DNA of 64,000 nucleotides, taken from NCBI RefSeq assembly GCF_900108085.1, contig NZ_FNVR01000020.1:1-64000 (forward strand), in the 5' to 3' direction. The DNA comes from Algoriphagus boritolerans DSM 17298 = JCM 18970. GTDB lineage: Bacteria; Bacteroidota; Bacteroidia; Cytophagales; Cyclobacteriaceae. Under the pieces are notes generated by a model that was given only the letters and a program-made list of their open reading frames with translations, was not told the DNA's origin and searched no databases. The first letter of the stretch is position 1, and every line of letters begins with the position of its first letter. This document shows positions 42,249 through 50,724 of the stretch, piece after piece. The translations under genes and the position numbers were made by a program.

Positions 42249-43646
42249 ATGTGTTCAGTAATCCAAATATTAGAATCCTGTTCGTATGCAGAAAAGGATC
42301 AGTTACTCCAAATCTGCAAAATCAGAAATTCTGGAGCCTCCAAAAAGGTGATCCTCCTGGAGTTGTTTGTTCATAAGTCAGGTCTGTCAGACGCAGAATA
42401 TTCCAAATTGATCTACCGGGAAAGCAATTCCTCAGCCTATTTCCAATTAAAAAACAGGGTAAAAAAAGAGCTTGAAGAGTTAATCCCATTATTGAAGCCG
42501 CAAGGTCAAAGCGATGAAGTAAATAAACGGATCGAATGCACCGAACTGCTTCTCCAAAGTCAGGTACTGCTGGGCAGAGGATTGAAAATCGAAGGGGCCA
42601 AAGTCCTGGAAAAAAGTCTGAAAAAAGCAATTGACGGCGACTTTGCTGATTTGACATTATCCATTTTTGATATTTCACAGCGATTCAAACTTGAAGAGGT
42701 TTTGAGTAAAAAGGACCTCCCGGAACTGGAGCAAGTGATCAAAAGCCACCTGCAGATCTTAATCAATCAACACTATGGCCAAGAACCCAGGCAGGGAAAT
42801 CGTGAGAAAAACACGCATTTAAGTCAAATCCTTAATCAACTCAACTTTGATCGAAAAAACTGGGGAATTTTGGCAAATATCAGGCAGTCGATCACTGAAA
42901 AAAAGTTTGAGGAAGCATCCAGTTTAATTGAGGATTCAGAATCAGATTTTTCACATTCAGAGGGTCATAGAGACGTCCTGGAGGAGTTTTATATCGCCAA
43001 ACTTCAACTCTTACTCCAAACAGGCAACTACCGGGAGGTCATTCAAAACTGTAAAAAGCTCCATACAAAGTTTTCCCTTTCTCCCGAAAATCAACTCGAG
43101 CTGGTTCAAAGGGAATGGATAGCCCTCTTTCATCTCAATCGCTATGAGGAAGCGCTTATTCTTCTGAAAAAAAGTCTACATAGACTGTGTCCGGAAAAAA
43201 CCGGCAAATGGAAGTATTGGGAGTCGATTATTCTCTTTAGGCAGAATATGCTGAAAAAGGCACTCCTCTTGGCCCATGAGTGCCAGAGCGATTTGAAAAA
43301 TTCACCCAACTACTATCTGGGATCTAAAATGCTCGAATTGATGATTCTTTTTGACCAGAATGATCAGGATTGGTTGGATTACAAAATTGAAAATCTCCGA
43401 AAGCTCGTATGCAGATGGCGAGGCAAAATAAGTGTGCGGATCGAAGCTTCCTTTTCACTTTTCTATGAATTGCAGCGTCATTTACCCTATGAATCCAAAG
43501 GCGACTTACTCCAGAGTGCTTATTTCATACTGCTGAGCTCCGGTAAAAATGACTACGTCTGGAATCCTGTAGATTTTGAATTGATCCGATACGATAAATG
43601 GTTCTGCGAAAAGATAAATCATCCTGCTTTTTCAAAGGTTCGATGA
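42249..43646 (+). CDS. Helical-repeat (TPR-like) protein of unknown function, upstream of the eCIS locus
   Basis: This 465-aa soluble protein has no signal peptide or membrane helix. It is almost entirely alpha-helical with TPR-like pairs (for example YIAKLQLLLQTGNYREVIQN, ALFHLNRYEEALILLKKSLH, NMLKKALLLAHECQSDLKN). The N-terminal 80 residues (EKDQLLQICKIRNSGASKK, SAYFQLKNRVKKELEELIP) could be a winged-helix-like or docking module, but I cannot confirm it. It lies 222 bases before the first eCIS gene in the same orientation. A regulatory or assembly role is possible from position only. I do not recognise the family. Confidence 0.75.
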   Translation: MCSVIQILESCSYAEKDQLLQICKIRNSGASKKVILLELFVHKSGLSDAEYSKLIYRESNSSAYFQLKNRVKKELEELIPLLKPQGQSDEVNKRIECTELLLQSQVLLGRGLKIEGAKVLEKSLKKAIDGDFADLTLSIFDISQRFKLEEVLSKKDLPELEQVIKSHLQILINQHYGQEPRQGNREKNTHLSQILNQLNFDRKNWGILANIRQSITEKKFEEASSLIEDSESDFSHSEGHRDVLEEFYIAKLQLLLQTGNYREVIQNCKKLHTKFSLSPENQLELVQREWIALFHLNRYEEALILLKKSLHRLCPEKTGKWKYWESIILFRQNMLKKALLLAHECQSDLKNSPNYYLGSKMLELMILFDQNDQDWLDYKIENLRKLVCRWRGKISVRIEASFSLFYELQRHLPYESKGDLLQSAYFILLSSGKNDYVWNPVDFELIRYDKWFCEKINHPAFSKVR

Positions 43647-43693
43647 TCAAAAACAAGGAAATCTATTGAATTTTTATTTGGAAAAAATAATTT

Positions 43694-43721
43694 GTTTGTG
43701 ACCTTCACAAAAGTGACAAAC
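43694..43721. promoter_or_regulatory. Inverted repeat upstream of the eCIS genes, candidate operator
   Basis: The 28-base stretch begins GTTTGTGACCTTCACAAA and ends GTGACAAAC. GTTTGT pairs with the terminal ACAAAC, and an inner TTTGTG pairs with CACAAA. It lies 148 bases before the DUF4255 start, in the only sizeable gap ahead of the eCIS genes. No T run follows the outer arm, so an operator is more likely than a terminator. Low certainty. Confidence 0.3.
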
Positions 43722-43868
43722 ATTTAACCTGTTGTTTTTAAGCTATTTACAAAAATTAAAATTTGTGTTTTAATGTCAATTTTTAATTTTTTTTCCTCGA
43801 TATCAGTGACTGGGATGAATAACTTTTGAGCTTTAAAATTATTTTTTCCCCAGCTAAACTTTTAATAT

Positions 43869-44477
43869 ATGATTCATTCCGTTTTGGAATTTTTGACTCA
43901 AGAGCTTAATTCCTTCATTAAGCTAAAGGTGGGCGATCCGCTCACTACAAGGATTTTTTTGTCCGGGGTAACCAATGAAGCCGGCATAGCCATTCCTGAT
44001 CAGTCACTGGGCTTATCGCTGATCAACATCGAAGAAGAGCGAACCAATAAAGAGCAACAAAGTCGCTTCATCAACGCCGTAGGCAAAATAGAAAAACGAA
44101 ACCCGGAGATTCAACTCAATCTCTACGTACTGATCACGGCCAATTTTCAAAACAAGCAGGCCAACAATACCTCCGATGATTATGTCGAGGGACTCAAACA
44201 ACTGAGCTACGCCATTGCCTTCTTTCAAAGTAAAAATGTCTTCACACCCGAAAATAGCCCTGCGTTATCGGGCTTTGACGAAACACTCAAAAAAATAGTC
44301 GTTGAGCTTTACAGTTATTCCTTTGAGCAACTGTACAACTTCTGGTCTGTGGTCGGTGCAAAATACCTTCCAAGCGTCCTTTATAAAGTCAAAACACTCA
44401 CTATTCAGGAAAATGCCATTCAGGAAAGTGGTGAACCGATAGAACAGATTTTTCTCACATCTCTCCATAAGTCATGA
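43869..44477 (+). CDS. DUF4255 protein, eCIS cap / tail terminator (Afp16/Pvc16 family)
   Basis: This 202-aa protein belongs to the DUF4255 (Pvc16_N-like) family, a strong marker of eCIS loci. It is the cap that ends tube and sheath growth at the distal end. Recognisable parts are the N-terminal helix IHSVLEFLTQELNSFIKLKV, LSLINIEEERTNKEQQSRF, the strand LNLYVLITANF, and GLKQLSYAIAFFQSKNVFTP. The C-terminal region (LYNFWSVVGAKYLPSVLYKV) is likewise typical of the family. It is the first gene of the cluster and overlaps the next by 4 bases. Confidence 0.9.
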   Translation: MIHSVLEFLTQELNSFIKLKVGDPLTTRIFLSGVTNEAGIAIPDQSLGLSLINIEEERTNKEQQSRFINAVGKIEKRNPEIQLNLYVLITANFQNKQANNTSDDYVEGLKQLSYAIAFFQSKNVFTPENSPALSGFDETLKKIVVELYSYSFEQLYNFWSVVGAKYLPSVLYKVKTLTIQENAIQESGEPIEQIFLTSLHKS

Positions 44478-45604
44478 ATATCATCTACTCTCGGCTTTTT
44501 GAAGTGAGCATCCTCCATGATTATTTCAGAGAGGGCGTAGCCCAAGGGATAAGACTAATCCCAACCCAAGAGACTGAGGAGAAGCTTAGAAAAGGCCGAA
44601 TGGTGGTAAGAAATACGCCACAAGGCGTGGTTGTATTATTTCGGACAGAACAGGATCTTACCACTCCTGAAGTTCCGTTGTTACCACCGATGGATCTTTA
44701 TTTTTTTATTCATAGCACAAATTCTCCACAATTTTTCGCAGTGACTCAACTGACCAAAGGTTCTAGAACTTACCAATCCGGCGATTTTTTGGCTTTTCAA
44801 AATTCCCCTGCCAATGCTTCTGCAGACCCGGAAAATCCGGAGAAAATCCAACTTGACCTTTGGGATGGAGCTCGGGGAAAAACATTTACAACTAGGATTA
44901 CCCTCAATCCCGAACCTTCGAAAGTAATCCTTCAGGTAAGAAATGCTTCGGGTGAAAAAATCCCCTCGGCGATCGATGCTACTGGCGCTCCGCTTCCTTT
45001 GGATATGGAAATCACTCCGGATGACAACGGAGAATTTCTATTCAGAATCGATTTAAAGGGGAAATCAGAAGGTAATTACACCCTGACACTAAGAAATGAA
45101 GCAGACACTGAAGATCTCTGGAAGAAAGAATATTTTCTAACCCTGGATCCTGAGGTCAAAAACGCTTTGGGCGTATTAAAAATAGCCTATCGGGCGACTC
45201 CGAATCATTTATATGGGGAGCGGGAATACTTTGCCATTGATCTGAAAAGAAAGGCAACCAAATGGACGTATATCATTGTCAATCAAAACAAAAAAATAGA
45301 GTTGGCGGCTGCCCAACTTTCAATTTTAGACAAAGGGAATCCGCCTGATTCGCCTTATGCTACCTACAATTTCCAGCAAGTAGGAACCGCTCCAAATGCC
45401 GAGGTAAAAATCAACAATGCCGAGACGGTGATCTTCAAGTCCCAGGTACCGATACCGTTTTTCGAAAGTCCCAAACTCAATTTGGAGCTGAGAAGAAAAC
45501 CGGGTAATCGGGTGCTATTCGGAAACCTACCCAATCCTTCACGCACCGGAGCCATCAAAATTAACCCCGGTGAAGAAATCTCAGAAATCTATGTATTCAT
45601 TTAA
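44474..45604 (+). CDS. eCIS-associated beta-rich protein, candidate cap adaptor
   Basis: This 376-aa protein has no clear family match from memory. It begins with helical segments (residues 1-35, LFEVSILHDYFREGVAQGIR). A beta-rich body follows, with Ig-like stretches around residues 135-230 (KVILQVRNASGEKIPSAID, GEFLFRIDLKGKSEGNYTLT) and a further beta domain to the C-terminus. It overlaps the DUF4255 cap gene by 4 bases and precedes the sheath by 11. Described AlgoCIS particles carry a cap adaptor at the distal end; position between cap and sheath genes makes this the natural candidate. That assignment is inference. Confidence 0.65.
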   Translation: MNIIYSRLFEVSILHDYFREGVAQGIRLIPTQETEEKLRKGRMVVRNTPQGVVVLFRTEQDLTTPEVPLLPPMDLYFFIHSTNSPQFFAVTQLTKGSRTYQSGDFLAFQNSPANASADPENPEKIQLDLWDGARGKTFTTRITLNPEPSKVILQVRNASGEKIPSAIDATGAPLPLDMEITPDDNGEFLFRIDLKGKSEGNYTLTLRNEADTEDLWKKEYFLTLDPEVKNALGVLKIAYRATPNHLYGEREYFAIDLKRKATKWTYIIVNQNKKIELAAAQLSILDKGNPPDSPYATYNFQQVGTAPNAEVKINNAETVIFKSQVPIPFFESPKLNLELRRKPGNRVLFGNLPNPSRTGAIKINPGEEISEIYVFI

Positions 45605-45615
45605 TCCTAACTGAT

Positions 45616-47331
45616 ATGGCAGAATTCAAAACCCCTGGGGTATATATCCAGGAAATCTCCACCCTCCCAGCTTCCATAGTTCCGGTGGCCACTGCCATCC
45701 CGGCTTTTGTGGGCTACACCAGGCAGCGAATCCGAAATAGAGAAGCCTTTGATCCAAATATTCCGGTAAGAGTTTCTTCTTACCTGGAATACAAAGAAAT
45801 TTTCGGAGAATCATTTTTCGAAAATTACACCATCACAATTACTGATGGGCCAACAGTAGCGATTACAGATCCTGCCAATTTTTCACAATACCTGATGACC
45901 TATCAGGTTTACATGTATTTCGCCAATGGCGGAGGACCCTGTTGGATCGTATCAGTAGGTGATTTTGTCCTGACCCCAACAGGAGATGACATTGATGTTG
46001 ATGATTTGCTGGCAGGACTGAAGGTCTTGGAAGAAGAGGACGAACCCACCTTGCTGGTTGTACCCGAGGCAGCCATGCTTACTGATATCAACCGCAAATC
46101 ACTTCACGATCAAATGCTGGCTCAATGTGCCAAACTTCAAGACCGTTTTGCTTTGATGGATGCGCTTCATTATACGGATCAAACTGTAGCTGAGGATGGG
46201 GTGGATTTTAGAGCCGAGGTGGGCAGTTCTGACCTGAAATATGGAGCTGCTTATTATCCCGCATTAAGAACCATTCTTTTTCGAAATTTCAATCAAAACA
46301 GCCTTACTGTCATTGACAATCGAGGAGGTGCCGGATTGGGACCTTTTCACCAAAAAACGATAGCAGAAATAGGCAATGGTGAAAACTTTGCCACTTCAAG
46401 TATTACAATCACGGACAATGATGAAATCGACACTGAAGAATTTCTTATAGGAGGAGTAGTATTCAGAGAAGGTACTCAATTCAACAAAGGAGGAACCGAA
46501 ATCGCCACCGCAACAGCCATGCAAGCGGCCTTAAATGCATTGCAGCCAAATCTTCCATTCACTGTAGAGCGAACATCCGCAACACTCAATCTGAGAGCCA
46601 AAGCTGTTGGAGAGGCTGGGCTGTTAGAATTCACTTATACCCCGGTGGGTGATCCCGGAGCTACTATTTCAGGTAACGGGACATTCTCTTGGCTTGCTCC
46701 GGACAAAACGCTGTACAACAGTATTATTACAGCTCTTCAAAGTAAGCTGATGGAGCTGTATCCATCGGCATCCATGGCTGGAGTATATGCACGGGTCGAT
46801 AGTCAACGGGGAGTTTGGAAAGCACCTGCAAATGTGGATCTCCGGTCTGTTTTGAGACCTTCGATTTCTGTCAGCTCCGAGGAGCAGGAAGTGCTGAATG
46901 TGGATGCCACCTCCGGTAAGTCAATCAACGTCATCCGCTTTTTCCAAGGGAAAGGAAATCTGGTATGGGGAGCAAGAACACTTGCCGGAAATGATAATGA
47001 ATGGCGATACATCCCGGTTCGCAGGCTTTATATCTTCATTGAAGAGTCGGTGAAAAAAGCCACTGAATTCGTCGTATTCGAGCCCAATGATGCCAATACC
47101 TGGCTTCGGGTAAAAACCATGATAGAGAATTTTCTCACCACCCTCTGGCGGGATGGTGCCCTGGCAGGTGCCAAATCCGAGCAGGCATTTTTTGTGAGAG
47201 TTGGGCTGGGTCAGACGATGACCGCCTTGGACATTCTGGAAGGCAGAATGAATGTAGAAATCGGTCTGGCGGCAGTGAGACCGGCAGAATTCATCATTCT
47301 GAAGTTTTCGCACAAGCTTCAGGAGTCTTAA
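45616..47331 (+). CDS. Contractile tail sheath protein 1 (with insertion domain)
   Basis: This 571-aa sheath subunit starts with the classic TPGVYIQEISTLPASIVPV. The C-terminal sheath core, from about residue 385 (YARVDSQRGVWKAPANVDLR, GNLVWGARTLAG, WRYIPVRRLYIFIEESVKKA, MNVEIGLAAVRPAEFIIL), contracts around the tube. Residues about 235-360 form an extra beta-rich domain (AEIGNGENFATSSITITDND, NLRAKAVGEAGLLEFTYTPV) resembling structural domains of phage sheath and fibre proteins. This domain should project on the particle surface. It is followed after 28 bases by a shorter sheath paralogue. Confidence 0.94.
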   Translation: MAEFKTPGVYIQEISTLPASIVPVATAIPAFVGYTRQRIRNREAFDPNIPVRVSSYLEYKEIFGESFFENYTITITDGPTVAITDPANFSQYLMTYQVYMYFANGGGPCWIVSVGDFVLTPTGDDIDVDDLLAGLKVLEEEDEPTLLVVPEAAMLTDINRKSLHDQMLAQCAKLQDRFALMDALHYTDQTVAEDGVDFRAEVGSSDLKYGAAYYPALRTILFRNFNQNSLTVIDNRGGAGLGPFHQKTIAEIGNGENFATSSITITDNDEIDTEEFLIGGVVFREGTQFNKGGTEIATATAMQAALNALQPNLPFTVERTSATLNLRAKAVGEAGLLEFTYTPVGDPGATISGNGTFSWLAPDKTLYNSIITALQSKLMELYPSASMAGVYARVDSQRGVWKAPANVDLRSVLRPSISVSSEEQEVLNVDATSGKSINVIRFFQGKGNLVWGARTLAGNDNEWRYIPVRRLYIFIEESVKKATEFVVFEPNDANTWLRVKTMIENFLTTLWRDGALAGAKSEQAFFVRVGLGQTMTALDILEGRMNVEIGLAAVRPAEFIILKFSHKLQES

Positions 47332-47359
47332 TCCCTTTTAACCCAAAAACGCAATTCTT

Positions 47360-48811
47360 ATGTCAAATTATGCCACACCGGGTGTTTACATCAAAGAAAT
47401 TTCAACCTTACCTGCATCCATTGCAGCGGTAGAGACTGCTATCCCGGCTTTTATCGGTCATACTGATCTAGCCACTAAAAACGGTGAACCGATAAGAGGT
47501 GTCCCCACCCGGATTACCTCCATGCTTGAGTATGAATCCATTTTCGGATTTGCTCAGCCCGAATTGATAACAGTCGCGATTCAGGACGCCTATATCGGAG
47601 AGAATAACCAGCCTGCAAAACTTAGCGCTCGCACAATCAAAGCCATTCCACCGGCGACCACTAGCCGATTTAAAATGTACTATAGTCTCCGGCTGTTTTT
47701 TGACAATGGAGGAGGGCCCTGCTACATCATTTCTGTCAATGATTTCGATTCGCCTCCCTCTGTGGGCGACAGCACAACACCTACCAGCCTGTTGGGAGGA
47801 TTGGCAGCTTTAGAAAAAGTAGATGAGCCCACGATGATCTTGTTTCCTGATGATCTGACATTGGCACAGGGTAAATCTGTATATGAGGCTGCTTTGGCCC
47901 AATGTGAAAAACTAAAGGACCGCTTTGTCATTCTGGATGTGAAAGAAGTCTCTACAGATCCATTTGCTGATGCGGAAGCTTTTCGGAACAACGGAATTGG
48001 TTCTGGCGATCTCAAATATGGAGCAGCCTACTACCCTCATTTAAAATCTGCGCTGAATCTCAGCTATGATTCTTCCTCTGTGACCATCACGCAAGCTCAT
48101 ACTTACACGGGTACAGGAACTTCAAATCCTGCGATAACAAATCCTGCCGATGGATCAACCCTTGTGGCACTTGCTACTGCGGATCCCAGCCTTCATCGAG
48201 CCATCCTCTCTGAGCTGGGTAAGCTCTATGTGACAGTTCCTCCTTCTGGGGCGATAGCTGGAGTCTATGCACGTGTCGATAGCCAACGGGGAGTCTGGAA
48301 AGCCCCTGCAAATGTGGACATCCGGTCCATCATTGGCCCATCAATCAAAGTATCCAACGAACAACAGGCTTCCCTGAATGTGGATGCCTCCTCCGGAAAA
48401 TCTATCAATGTAATCCGATCTTTCACAGGAAAGGGAACTTTGGTTTGGGGAGCCAGGACCCTGGCTGGTAATGACAATGAATGGCGGTATGTACCGGTAC
48501 GACGACTCTTCATTTTCATCGAGGAATCTGTAAAGAAGGCCACCGAATTTGTGGTATTCGAGCCAAATGATGCCAATACCTGGCTTCGTGTCAAAACAAT
48601 GATTGAAAACTTTCTCGCTAAGCTTTGGCGAGATGGTGCGCTCGCAGGTGCCAAACCGGAAGAAGCATTCTTTGTAAGAATCGGTCTTGGAATCACCATG
48701 ACAGCACAGGATATACTGGAAGGCCGAATGAATGTCGAAATCGGACTGGCGGCCGTACGACCTGCTGAATTCATCATCCTGAAATTTTCCCATAAGCTTC
48801 AGGAATCCTAA
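47360..48811 (+). CDS. Contractile tail sheath protein 2
   Basis: This 483-aa sheath paralogue begins YATPGVYIKEISTLPASIAAV. Its last roughly 165 residues are nearly identical to sheath 1, including YARVDSQRGVWKAPANVD and FEPNDANTWLRVKTMIENFL. It lacks the insertion domain of sheath 1; between the N- and C-terminal cores it carries only a short spacer (residues about 235-290, with HTYTGTGTSNPAITNPADGS). Multi-sheath eCIS such as Afp and PVC use one sheath near the baseplate and others in the shaft, so a division of labour is likely. Confidence 0.94.
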   Translation: MSNYATPGVYIKEISTLPASIAAVETAIPAFIGHTDLATKNGEPIRGVPTRITSMLEYESIFGFAQPELITVAIQDAYIGENNQPAKLSARTIKAIPPATTSRFKMYYSLRLFFDNGGGPCYIISVNDFDSPPSVGDSTTPTSLLGGLAALEKVDEPTMILFPDDLTLAQGKSVYEAALAQCEKLKDRFVILDVKEVSTDPFADAEAFRNNGIGSGDLKYGAAYYPHLKSALNLSYDSSSVTITQAHTYTGTGTSNPAITNPADGSTLVALATADPSLHRAILSELGKLYVTVPPSGAIAGVYARVDSQRGVWKAPANVDIRSIIGPSIKVSNEQQASLNVDASSGKSINVIRSFTGKGTLVWGARTLAGNDNEWRYVPVRRLFIFIEESVKKATEFVVFEPNDANTWLRVKTMIENFLAKLWRDGALAGAKPEEAFFVRIGLGITMTAQDILEGRMNVEIGLAAVRPAEFIILKFSHKLQES

Positions 48812-48848
48812 TCACTTTAATCATCAAAACTTTTAAAACCAATAGATC

Positions 48849-49283
48849 ATGGCAGTAGCATATCCATTATCCGTCTTTCATTTTCAGGTAGAATGGGGCG
48901 GCACACGCATCGGTTTCACGGAGGTCTCCGGCCTTACCATTGAGCTTCAGTCTATAGATTACCGGGAAGGAAGCTCACTGGAATATCACGTGAGCAAAAT
49001 GCCTGGCATTCCTCAATTCAGCAATATCGTTTTGAAACGAGGAGTTTTCCGCGCCGACAATGAGTTTTTTCAATGGCTCAACACCGTGAAAATGAATAAA
49101 ATCGAGCGGAGAGACCTCACCATCAGCTTGCTCAATGAAGAACACGAGCCAGTCATGGTCTGGAAGGTAAAAGAAGCCTGGCCCAGCAAGGTGGAAGGCC
49201 CAACACTTAATTCAACCGGAAATGAAGTGGCAATCGAGACCATCGAACTTTGCCATGAAGGATTGGCTATCGAAACGACTTAA
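48849..49283 (+). CDS. Inner tube protein (T4 gp19-like)
   Basis: This 144-aa protein has the gp19/Hcp-like tube fold: YPLSVFHFQVEWGGTRIGFT, EVSGLTIELQSIDYREGS, FSNIVLKRGVFRADNEFFQW, RRDLTISLLNEEHEPVMVWK, and the final strand GNEVAIETIELCHEGL. Hexamers of it stack to make the inner tube that is pushed into the target. It follows the sheath genes and precedes a second tube-fold gene by 3 bases. It is probably the major tube subunit. Confidence 0.93.
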   Translation: MAVAYPLSVFHFQVEWGGTRIGFTEVSGLTIELQSIDYREGSSLEYHVSKMPGIPQFSNIVLKRGVFRADNEFFQWLNTVKMNKIERRDLTISLLNEEHEPVMVWKVKEAWPSKVEGPTLNSTGNEVAIETIELCHEGLAIETT

Positions 49284-49286
49284 AGC

Positions 49287-49760
49287 ATGGCCATTTTTCA
49301 TCCGCCGACGGGTTTTCATTTTCTAGTCCGACTGGAAGGGCTTCTGCTCAAATATCCCGGGCTTCCTGACATTGGATTTCAGGAAGTAGGGGGACTTAGC
49401 GTAGAAATCGGAGTGGAGGAATATGCTGAGGGCGGAGAAAACAGATTCAAACACCGCATGCCTGGGCCAATTACCTATCCCAACCTGACGATGAAAAGAG
49501 GAATGCTGAGTGGAAGTCAGGCAGTCAAATGGTTCAAGGATTCGGTAGAAGGTTTTCAGTTTGAGTCGCATGACATCACGGTCATTTTACTCAATGAGGA
49601 GCATTTGCCACTCCAAGCCTGGAACTTCATCAATGCCTGGCCGGTCAAGTGGAGCATCGAAGGGCTCAACGCCATGGAGAACTCCCTAATGATTGAGTCC
49701 ATTGAATTTGCTTACCAATATTATCGAAGGATTTCCCCCGGAGATATTTTACCATTCTGA
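49287..49760 (+). CDS. Second tube-fold protein (gp19-like, likely tube initiator)
   Basis: This 157-aa relative of the tube protein has FHPPTGFHFLVRLEG, GFQEVGGLSVEIGVEEYAE, PNLTMKRGMLSGSQAVKW, HDITVILLNEEHLPLQAWNF and the terminal IESIEFAYQYYRR. Its alignable core is that of the first tube gene, with insertions in the loops. In Afp and PVC the second tube-like protein (Afp5-type) forms the layer joining the spike hub to the tube. The same role is inferred here. The next gene (DUF5908) starts 2 bases after its stop. Confidence 0.9.
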   Translation: MAIFHPPTGFHFLVRLEGLLLKYPGLPDIGFQEVGGLSVEIGVEEYAEGGENRFKHRMPGPITYPNLTMKRGMLSGSQAVKWFKDSVEGFQFESHDITVILLNEEHLPLQAWNFINAWPVKWSIEGLNAMENSLMIESIEFAYQYYRRISPGDILPF

Positions 49761-49762
49761 TT

Positions 49763-49918
49763 ATGCCCATAGAAATCAAAGAACTCATCATACGCACCAC
49801 GGTAGATACGGCGGAGGAAAAGCCCACGGGATCTTCCAAACCCCAACCAGGAACTGAATCCATACTACTTGGAATCCAAGAATTAACCCGCTTGATCAAG
49901 GAAAAAAACGAACGTTAA
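49763..49918 (+). CDS. DUF5908 small protein of the eCIS cluster (Afp6/Alg6-position)
   Basis: This 51-aa ORF starts PIEIKELIIRTTVDTAEEK and ends LTRLIKEKNER, matching the DUF5908 family of very short proteins encoded in eCIS loci between the tube and LysM genes. A Gly/Ser/Pro spacer joins a basic beta-like N-terminus to a C-terminal helix. It starts 2 bases after the previous stop and ends 10 bases before the LysM gene. The function is unknown; it is easily missed by gene finders. Confidence 0.85.
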   Translation: MPIEIKELIIRTTVDTAEEKPTGSSKPQPGTESILLGIQELTRLIKEKNER

Positions 49919-49928
49919 TCCTGAAGCT

Positions 49929-50720
49929 ATGGCCCTAAAAGACATCTTTTCTCCATTAGGAGGACTGGAAAAGCTGAAAATCACCGCATTTTCCGATGAT
50001 CAGTATAATACCTCCACAGAGACCTATGTGGTGATGTATAATCCTACAGCTTTCAGTCAGGAAATCACTAACAAATGGATTCCCGAAGAAGGCCTGACCG
50101 ACGGTGCCCAAAACCAATTTAAATCCAATCAGTCCGAAGGAGTTTCCTTTGAGTTTTTCTTTGATGCCACCGCCGCTTCTCCTCCGGGTAAGGACGTTCC
50201 TGGGGATGTGAATCTCTCCTATTTAGGCGATAATAAGCCCAATCTGGATCGAATCAGTGGAAACAAAATTTCAGCTTTTGACCTGATCAAAGAAGATAAA
50301 CATGTGGATCGGGCGATCCAAAAGTTTCTGGAAATCACACAGAAAATCCAATCGCCCTCTCACAAACCAAATTTCCTTCAAATTAACTGGGGTGCATTTC
50401 AGTTTCGCGGAGTTCTTGAAAAGGCCACGATCAATTACAAATTGTTCAATGGGGCCGGACTTCCGATCCGGGCCACCATTGCAGCCAGCTTCAAGCAAAG
50501 CATTTCCCGGCAGGAGCAAGCAGCCGAAGCGGGGCGAACCTCTCCCGATCTGACTCACATTCGGGTAGTAAAGGCGGGAGATACGCTTCCCATCATGTGC
50601 TTGAGAATCTATGGTACTTCTGAATACTATCTCGAAGTCGCCAGGGCAAATAAGCTCACAAACTTCCGCAATCTCTCCATTGGCCAAGAAGTCTTTTTTC
50701 CACCGCTAGCTAAATCCTAA
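49929..50720 (+). CDS. LysM-containing tube/hub protein (Afp7/gp53-like)
   Basis: This 263-aa protein has an N-terminal CIS_tube-type domain (residues about 15-200, YVVMYNPTAFSQEITNKW, FLQINWGAFQFRGVLEKATI, PIRATIAASFKQSISRQEQA) and a C-terminal LysM motif (residues about 210-260, RVVKAGDTLPIMCLRIYGT, LEVARANKLTNFRNLSIGQE). In related machines this protein sits between hub and wedge and stabilises the baseplate around the spike. The LysM part may be used structurally rather than for peptidoglycan. The VgrG-like gene follows after 4 bases. Confidence 0.92.
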   Translation: MALKDIFSPLGGLEKLKITAFSDDQYNTSTETYVVMYNPTAFSQEITNKWIPEEGLTDGAQNQFKSNQSEGVSFEFFFDATAASPPGKDVPGDVNLSYLGDNKPNLDRISGNKISAFDLIKEDKHVDRAIQKFLEITQKIQSPSHKPNFLQINWGAFQFRGVLEKATINYKLFNGAGLPIRATIAASFKQSISRQEQAAEAGRTSPDLTHIRVVKAGDTLPIMCLRIYGTSEYYLEVARANKLTNFRNLSIGQEVFFPPLAKS

Positions 50721-50724
50721 ATCC

